This document shows positions 56,983 to 64,000 of a DNA stretch of 64,000 bases, in pieces. Location: positions 87,789,251-87,853,250 of the forward strand of contig CM037587.1 of assembly GCA_021018995.1 (NCBI GenBank), written 5' to 3'. The first letter of the stretch is position 1. Each line of letters starts with the position of its first letter. The notes below the pieces were generated by a model. The model saw nothing but the letters and a program-made list of their open reading frames with translations. It did not search any database and was not told the DNA's origin. Source of the DNA: Chloranthus sessilifolius (taxonomy: Eukaryota > Streptophyta > Magnoliopsida > Chloranthales > Chloranthaceae). The position numbers and the translations under genes are program-made.

Positions 56983-57072
56983 CTTAGATGTGCCTTCGGG
57001 GAAAGCTCATGTGTGAAGGAAATTCTTGACATCTGAGAACCATGGAAGCTCATCCTCTGGTTTTACTGACCC

Positions 57073-57747
57073 CTATATCTGAAGGCAGAAGGTCGGCTCA
57101 TATCTCTGTCTGATCATGATTGGCTTCATCTCAACGCCATAGGGGATTTCGACCATTGATGCTAAAGTTACCAGTGCATCAATGAAGCAATTTCTTGCTC
57201 GCGGGACATAAGAGAAGGTGACATCATCGAAGCACGCGATTAGACCTTCAAGGTGCTTATGGTATGGGATCAACTTCTCATCCTTTGTATTCCAATCTCT
57301 GTTTGTCTGGCATATGATCAGTTATGAGTCACCAAATACCCTGAGGTTGGTCACATTCAAATCAAGAGCTACTTGTAATCCAGCTATGCAAGCTTCATAT
57401 TCAGCCATGTTGTTGGTGCAAGGAAAATTGAGTTTGATGGAGACTGGTATGTGGGACCCTTTCAACAATATTAGACTAACGTTGACTCCTTGACCTTCAG
57501 CGTTTGATGCCCCATCAAAGTGTATTACCTAGGACTCTTCTGCCTCTTCCCTGTCATCCTTTGTCATGAACAAGATGTCTTCATCAGGGAACTCAGTTCT
57601 CATGGGTTCATAATTAGGTAAGGGATTCCACGCAAGATGATCAACAAGTATTTGTCCCTTGATTGATTTCTGGGTGACATGTAATGTCAAACTCCGATAA
57701 AAGAAGTTGCCAACGTGCAGTTTGCCCAGTGAGAGCCGGCCTTTCAA
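57073..57747 (-). pseudogene. Second RNase H of element F
   Basis: The minus strand gives the RT connection SIKGQILVDHLAWNPLPNYEP (57660-57600), then VIHFDGASNAEGQGVNVSLI, FPCTNNMAEYEACIAGLQVALDL, LRVFGDS and, from 57273, IPYHKHLEGLIACFDDVTFSYVPRARNCFIDALVTLAS. FDGAS, NNMAEYEA and FGDS keep the catalytic Asp, Glu and Asp of the extra archaeal-type RNase H of Tat elements. The last motif (canonical N..ADALA.LAS) has Ile in place of Ala before Asp. Stops after DREEAEES and after FGDS interrupt it. This is one of the better preserved domains of F. Confidence 0.86.
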
Positions 57748-57976
57748 ACAAGTACTTAAAGAGATCCATTCGAGCCAAAAGGAGAACCACCTGAGAGAGA
57801 AGGTACTGACGAAGCCTCTATGTAGCCCAAATGAGAGCCAGACATAATTTCTTCAGATGAGAATAGTGTGTTTCATAATCGATGAACTTCTTACTCAGGT
57901 AGTAAATGGCCTACTCTTTTCTTCCAATTTCATTGTGCTACGTGCTACCCTAGGATGCATCCCATTGAGACTTTCA

Positions 57977-58797
57977 TCATAGATAGGCCATTAAGAGTGG
58001 TCTCCCAGAGACTAGTGGTACCAAGATTGGAGGGTTGAGGAGATAGTTTTTTATTTTGTCGAATGTTGCTTGACAATCATCATTCCATTCGACGGGCGAG
58101 TCTTTCCTCAGTAACTTGAAAATCAAAGTGCAGATAGGAGTTAACTGTGCAATGAACCAACTGATATACTGTATTCTGCCCAAGAAACCTCTAACCTCTC
58201 TCTCAGTAGATGGCGTAGGTATTTCTATGATGGCTTTTACTTTCACTAGATCGACCTCAATGCCTCTCTTGTTGATGACGAAGCCTAGTGGCTTTCCAGA
58301 CAGCACCAAATATAAATTTCTGAGGGTTCAAACGCAACCTATATTTTTCTCAATTATTCAAACAATTTCTAGAGGTTCACCAGATGATCGCCTCTCTCTA
58401 GTGACTTGGCAATCATGTTTTTGACATACACCTCGATTTCTCGGTGCATCATGTCATGGAATAGTGTTGTCATTGCCCTTTGATATGTTGCCTCAGCATT
58501 CTTCAAACTGAAAGGCATGACCCGATAACAGAAGGTTCCCCATGGAGTGATGAAAGTTGTCTTTTCTCGATCTTTCTCTACCATTTTGATCTGGTTGTAA
58601 CCGGAGAATTCGTCCATGAATGAGAGCATCCCATGCCTTACAGTATTATCAACCAAGATGTCGATGTGTGGCAAAGGGAAGTCGTTTTTTGGGCTTGCTT
58701 TGTTAAGATTTCTGAAGTCAATGCATGTGCGAACCTTTTCATATTTCTTCGGTACTAGCACAATATTAGCCAACCACTGTGGGTATTTGGAAACCAT
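57977..58797 (-). pseudogene. Reverse transcriptase of element F
   Basis: The minus strand encodes PQWLANIVLVPKKYEKVRTCIDFRNLN, KASPKNDFPLPHIDILVDNT, FMDEFSGYNQIKM, TPWGTFCYRVMPFSLKNAEATYQRAM and EIEVYVKNMIAKS. The catalytic YVDD is YVKN (58417-58428), so both metal-binding Asp are lost; the third Asp region (MDEFSGYNQ) is intact. After a frame change follow NKRGIEVDLVKVKAIIEIPTPSTEREVRGFLGRIQYISWFI and the start of RNase H (SPVEWNDDCQATFDKIK, PPILVPLVSGRPLL). Certainly inactive. Confidence 0.88.
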
Positions 58798-58814
58798 GAG
58801 AAAATGGCATTGTA

Positions 58815-60430
58815 TTACTTGATGACCTCATCTTTCACCTTTAACATCAACTCGGGCCGGAGACGCCTCAACTTATTCTTGACAGGCTTAACATTTGGAT
58901 AGAGTGGCAACTCATGTTCGACCAAATCGGTGTCCAAATTAGGCATATCCTTGTATGACCAAGCGAAGACGTATTGGTATGATCGAAGGAAGTTAATCAT
59001 GCCTTTTCTTTCCTCAGGAGACAGTGATGTTCCGATCTTGGTAATTTTAGGATCCCCCTTTGTACCCAGATTGACATTTTTGGTCTCTTCAATGATTGGG
59101 GTAGGGCCATTCTCAAAATTGGCATATTGCTCAAGGAGCTCGCTGGGAAGATCCTCAATTGGGACCTTCTCATCCAGATCCGTGACTCGTATCTCTCCTT
59201 ATATCTCTACAAGAAAGAGGTCGATTTCACGTCAGACATGTTCTTCATTTAAGGCATCAATTTGCTTACTCTTTTCAGGAATTTTAAAATACAATATTTT
59301 TGGACTTTTTTATACTTTCTCTAATTTTTAGGATTTTCTTTTTCTTCAGAGGTGGGCCCTTGGTAAGGCAGGTCTCTATGCATGCATGGTATTGTTTGAC
59401 AAGGGCTATCCTCTCTTTTTATAGGTTATTTTTATTGGGAAGCTAGTGCCAAATTTCCAGCCACTAGAAGCTTCCAAAGTTATATGCATTGAAGCCCAAT
59501 TCCTTACCTGGGGCATTGCACCCTTACCATGTTCTGTGGAGGAGGTGGACTAAGATGGCTCTCCGGGGTTAGCCTCCATCTTGTTTATCATATGTTCATC
59601 TTGAACCTGGTCCTCGATCATTAACATGGGCTTGGGATGGTTTAGGATGGGTGGTTGTACAGGCAAGGGTACCTCCTACCTAAAGAGTGATAAGGAAGCA
59701 AGGTTTATTTCGATCTTAGGAGGAATGATTTGGGGGTTGGTTTTGTGGACCGTGACTTTTTTATGTGGGATCACTCAGCTGAGTTGGCCAATTTTGGATG
59801 ATTTTTATCTCCCCTGTGCTGTCAAATGTGCTCCTGATGTATGGTCACAGACGGGATTCATCTTCTAGGTTTATCTCCCTGTCCTTGGCTACAGCAGTGG
59901 TTCGGGCCTTCTCCTTGGCTTTTTGGATCCCTTCTTCGGGAGGCATGTATCCTAAAATGAATTTGATATGCTGCCCTCCTCTTACTCTTACCGGGTCCCT
60001 CTTGCCTTGCAGGCGAGGGCCCAATCCCTTCCTCTTTGATGGCCCCATTTCTGGATCATTGTTATCGCTGCGGTCATTCCTCCTCTGATATTGAAGATGA
60101 TCTTTTTGAGGGGTTCCAGTGCTACTGCTGCAACATCATATTGGAAACTATGGAGAGATCTGTATCCTCGATTGTCTGTGGCACGTCCAGCATCTTGAGG
60201 TTCTCTATGTTGTGTGCAACTCTTTCTCCTTCTTCTCGTCCCTCACCCAGGATAGCTATAACTTTCTCCTTTCAGATGAACTTGAGCTTCTGGTGCAGGG
60301 TTCAGGGCATTGCCCTGATTTCGTGCAACCAAGGGCGCCCGAACAATAAATTGAAAGTGGATTTAATATTCATAACTTGAAAGGGGATAGAGAAGGTTAT
60401 TGGCCCAACGGTGAGCTCAAGAACAACTTC
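58815..60430 (-). pseudogene. Protease-RT linker of element F
   Basis: 58815-59000 (minus) encodes LRSYQYVFAWSYKDMPNLDTDLVEHELP, LRRLRPELMLKVKDEVIK, the standard Tat RT entry. Upstream to 60430 are acidic linker remnants (e.g. YMPPEEGIQKAKEKARTTA, 59955-59890; the usual G..P..EE...A...K motif). Many stops. Confidence 0.72.
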
Positions 60431-60784
60431 TCATATTACCTCCCTCTTAGTGTTATCAAACCCTCGGGCTCCTGTCTTGGCTGGCCAGAACATGCATGGA
60501 TCGACCCCTATCCGAGTCATAGTTCTCAAAGGGCACACATTCAATGTCGATCTGTTATCCATCAATACCAGTGGTATCACCAAGTTCCCCGTTTCTGTCA
60601 TAATGTTGAGGGATCTGGAATGGTTGCTTCCTTCAATCGGTAGGTCGGCATCAAAGAATGAGATGGCGTTGGGAGCTAAGACCTGCCCAATCATTTGTCC
60701 AACCTCATCTTGGGAGACTTTATCGGAGACATGAGCATCTTTCAAGGCCACCATTAATGCTTTGACGTGTGGCAGAGATGTCAT
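60431..60784 (-). pseudogene. Protease of element F
   Basis: The minus strand encodes ISFFDADLPIEGSNHSRSLNI and LVIPLVLMDNRSTLNVCPL, the Tat protease pattern (F.D.DLP.EG..H...L.I .. V..VLVDNGSALNICPL). The catalytic triplet is DNR in place of DNG/DTG; the Gly-to-Arg change should disturb the active loop. It is preceded by Gag-end residues (LPHVKALMVALKDAHVSD) and followed by FDNTKREVI. Confidence 0.82.
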
Positions 60785-63482
60785 TAGCAGGTCTCAGATG
60801 GTGATGTGAGCTGACGTTCTTCTGAACAGTGTTTCCAATGCATACTCGTGGCTCATTCTTTCTAACGGATGCAGTACTACAGTAGGCTCTCTTCTTTCTT
60901 CGGCTTGGATTGGTACCGGTACTTCGGGCTATTTGCAAATTCTCCTCGATCATGTGATGAACTCAACTATTCCTTCATTGTTGCTTCCAGCATTAACATC
61001 GATTTGATTATAATTGAGAGGGACCTAGTGGGGATCGTACGTCAGTCCGAGGGTCTGAAATGGGACGGATGCCAATATTAAAGATGGATGGATTTACTGA
61101 GTGGTGAAGCTAGGCCAAATGTGGTTAACGGGGGTCGAAGGTGGATGGAACAATGGGGGTGAGGTAATATTGGGATAAACGTGATTGAAAGGGGAGCGCC
61201 TCCACCATGTTGAGTTGAGCCTTGGGCCCATTCCCCCTTACGGGTGTCACGATAATGATGCCTGGAGTATATTGGTATGAGGATTTGCTTGGGGAGGTGC
61301 TGGAGGGATGAGCTTTCCTACCTCGATGAGATCCTATATCACGTGCTTTAATGGAAAGCAACGAACAGTCGGATGCCCTGGACCTTGGTGGAAATTACAG
61401 TGCGTGTTAGGGTCATGGTTTCTCAGGAGTGTATTCGACGAAAGTTAGGGTTGGAACAGAGTGACAAACCCTTTTTCAATCAGCAAAGGAAAAGGCAATA
61501 GGACATTTAAGGATTGTCCCAAGGGAGTGAACTCTCGATCAAAATGGGCCCTCCTCTGTTCGGGGGTCATATGTGCCCCTGGACCATTGCCGAGTATCTA
61601 TGTTGGATCTACCTGTGCTGGGGCCTATTGTGTTGCCTCAAATTGAAATGGTGCTATGCTCGTGGTGGGCAGCGAGGTCATTATTACTTGAACCTTTGCC
61701 CCTATTTTTTTCTCATTCCTCTGCTTTACAAATTTGCAGGCCCTATCGGCCACAGTTTTATTTAAATGACCTCTCTTACCGCCTCTTCATAGCGGTTGGC
61801 ATTTCTCACTAAATCGATAAACCTAACCTGCTGTTGGTATACTAAAAAATCAGATATAACTGGCAATGCAGTTTTTCAGATCATCTCAATTTGTTCCTCA
61901 TCTGCTATGTGGTTCCTCACTTGGGCTATCAGGGCCCTCTACCTTCCGAGACACTCGTTGAACGTCTCATCGAATTTTTATTTCAACAGGACCAAATCAA
62001 ACTTGCGTGGTTCAATGTAGATATTATAAACATATTGTTCTTGAAACAAGTGGGTGAGGTCTCTCCATGTTTTTATCATGGATGGTTCAATAGAAGTGAA
62101 CCAACTTAGTGCTTCGTTGATAAGACTTCAGAAATACCTTGATGAGGAGGCGCTCATCTCCGCCAAACTAGCACATATCCCCATTGTAGCACTTGAGGTG
62201 GGCAATAAGGTTACCAGTGCCATTGTATTTATCAAATGAAGACACTTTAAATTTATGGGGCAAAGGTTCCTTAGCAAACAAACAAAGATCTGAGAAATAT
62301 GTAGCGTGGATTTCGACTTCTCCCATATTCATCAGCTGCTTCTGTATTTTATCCATCTGTTCTCCCAACAACTCGGACTCCCTAAATGATAGTGTTGGGG
62401 CTGTTCCCCCAATAGGTTGCCCCTAATCATTCACGGCTGCCTGTTGGTTGGTGAAGGTGGGATGTGGGGGTTGAAACTGGCAAATTCCCTCATGTAGGCC
62501 TCACTATTTCGGGCCCTGTCCTCCTCATATTGATGTCCCGCATCAACAAATGGTGGAGGAGGAATGAGATTATCGGGCGAGTTGTGAATGGGTTGAGTGG
62601 GTGCCAGGTGAGGTCACTGTGATTGGTGAGGGTTTTGGGGATTGGTGAGAGGATGGGTGAATGGTGAATTTTAGAAGGGTTGAGTAGGTTCTTGGTGGGG
62701 CCATTGGGGTTGGTAGAAATTTTGTTGAATTAGTTAGGGGGTGAAAAGGTGTGTAAATTGAAGGTGGTTGAAAGGTTGCAATGGGTTCCCCTGCTGGGTT
62801 TGATGTGATGGGTGTGGATGAATAGGATTCAGGTTGGATGGGTGGATTGGTTGAAATGGGTTTGCTATTTGAGGGGGAATGGGGTGTCCTTGTTGGGTGT
62901 GGTTGTAGGTGGGAAATTGGGAGAATGATGGATGGTTTGAATGACCCTTGGATTTGGACCTGAGTGGGTTTGAGATTGGACATAGGGCCTTTGAGGCCCA
63001 CTCAAATGGTGTCATGGATGATGATGGGATCCTTCGGTGGTGTAGACTATGGGTGGTTGATTAGGGTTGGTGTTTTGGGTAAATGAGGTGTGAAGTTTTT
63101 GGAGGGTTTGTTATGGATTCCATGACACTTGGGGTGGCTTTCGGAAGCCTTCCATGCCATGAATGTGCTCATCATCTCTTCCATGATGGCCATAGGATCG
63201 GTCACGAGGGTGGATGGGGGTGGCCCACTTGATGGGGGAGATGTATGGGTTGGTGGCAATACTTGGTTTGATGTAGGGGGAAATTGGGGATGCTTTGGGT
63301 TGATGTATGTTGGGTTGATACGGGGGGAAATTGGGTGTATTTTGGGTTGAGGTGGAGGGAATGTAGGGTTCACCGAATGGTCCGGTGATGGGGAATGGGA
63401 CGGAGATAGGAATCTCCTCTGTGTAGGGGTGCGGCGGAGATGAATCAGGGTCAATGGTGGCAGGATCAACCAGCCAAGACAT
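60785..63482 (-). pseudogene. Gag of element F
   Basis: From ATG 63482 (MSWLVDPATIDPDSSPPHPYTEEIP) the minus strand encodes a long Pro/Ser/Asn-rich region (63482-62570, two overlapping frames), then the capsid core: MLGEQMDKIQKQLMNM, LPHKFKVSSFDKYNGTGNLIAHLKCY (62371-62168), SLINEALSWFTSIEPSMIKTWRDLTHLFQEQY (near 62120-62040) and ETFNECLGRWRALIAQV. This is the retrotrans_gag fold of Tat elements (LP.KFKVP.FDKYDGT..P..HL..Y; W..SL....I.TW.DL...F..QY). The Pro-rich N-terminal extension is usual in this group. Stops and frame changes are frequent downstream of 62160. Confidence 0.78.
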
Positions 63483-64000
63483 TCTTTATAATCTAGTGAG
63501 GTATTGATTTCTCGAGTAAGGACCGAAGGTTTTCCTTCTCCTTCCTCTTCCCCTATGAGATGATACCAAGTTCGGCGATGCTGAGTTTATGGCACCGCTT
63601 ACTTTCTTTTTGGTTTTTGTCTTCTGATGATTTTTTTTTTAATTTTTGGATGATAAATATTATTTTTTTTAAAAAATATTTTTTAAAGGAATTTTTTGAA
63701 TTTCTTTCTCATTTTTTCCCCTTGATTCTTTCTTCCTTCCCTAGTGATGCTTTTTGAGGCCTTGGAACTCCCTTCTCGAATGGTGTTAACACCTCCGATA
63801 TTTCCTACGGCAGGATTTGGGTGCCCTCTTAGGAGTCAAAGAGAAATCTCTTGATCTTTAAGGGCACAGAATTTCCCGTGACACCACGATCTCTCGAAAG
63901 AGTCAATAAGAGGGTGAACTCTCTCGACCGGCGAGAGCATTTGGTGTTTTAAAATGCAGGAAGTATCGGGAGTCTCGAAACTGAAGTACAGGGGGTTCGG
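63483..64000 (-). other. Leader of element F
   Basis: No coding signal; A/T runs at 63630-63690. I could not identify a primer site or LTR end with confidence before the window edge. Confidence 0.4.

Larger units (their letters stand above)
56579..64000 (-). mobile_element. Element F: degraded Tat-like retrotransposon
   Basis: On the minus strand: Pro-rich gag start (63482), capsid core (62370-61500), protease (60784-60431), RT (58797-57977), RNase H, second RNase H (57540-57073) and the beginning of integrase (56982-56579). The double RNase H indicates Tat. Its 5' LTR would lie at or beyond the right edge of the window; the 3' end is lost at the E LTR. All domains carry stops and catalytic changes. 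Confidence 0.8.

Noticed and set aside
62570..63482. Pro-rich frame as an independent host protein
   Set aside because: It lies directly before the capsid core in the same orientation, as in Tat Gag N-terminal extensions.
1..64000. tRNA, rRNA, snRNA or organellar insertions
   Set aside because: No cloverleaf with A and B boxes, no ribosomal core motifs and no chloroplast or mitochondrial gene sequence recognised.

Overview
This window is plant nuclear DNA from repeat-rich, probably heterochromatic sequence. The evidence is intron-bearing gene remnants with GT..AG junctions, Ty3/gypsy LTR retrotransposons of three plant lineages (Tekay/Del-like chromovirus, Athila-like, Tat/Ogre-like), methionine- and aspartate-tRNA-type primer sites, and a plant mobile domain (PMD) pseudogene. 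I see no intact single-copy host gene, no rRNA or tRNA gene, and nothing bacterial or organellar. I cannot name the species.

Layout. 1-2.5 kb: end of an unidentified LTR-like sequence with arrays of CTCGAG/CTCGACAGGTT words. 3.4-5.58 kb: promoter-like region and 5' exons of a PMD pseudogene; its coding frame resumes at 29.29 kb and runs to about 30.9 kb. Two nested elements split it. Element B (17032-29287, minus strand, Athila-like) sits in a PMD exon. Element A (5585-17027, plus strand, chromovirus, TSD GCAGG) inserted exactly at B's left terminus. A solo LTR (19335-21873, TSD CTTCT) of an A-related family sits inside B.

30.9-54.86 kb: element C, a Tat/Ogre-like element on the minus strand (5' LTR near 53.26-54.86 kb, gag, protease, RT, double RNase H, integrase truncated at 30.9 kb). 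It is interrupted by element D (34434-45990, plus strand, Athila-like, TSD AGGAA), which itself carries a short MITE-like insertion in pol (40135-40362), and by an LTR fragment G (51190 to about 52.75 kb). 54.86-56.58 kb: LTR and leader of another minus-strand element E. 56.58-64 kb: a second degraded Tat-like element F on the minus strand.

How the parts work together: these are mostly dead parasites, but the window shows a recurring design. Most LTRs here, and the internal promoters of extra reading frames, carry an array of short element-specific near-palindromic words; in most cases a TATA box lies downstream. Elements A and B, of different lineages, both carry an additional protein of the same family (a putative plant transposon protein, transposase_32-like) and both lack recognisable protease and reverse transcriptase. 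The PMD pseudogene may be a third such cargo, lying antisense beside the integrase of C. All domain and lineage calls are from reading the sequence by eye; no database search was run.
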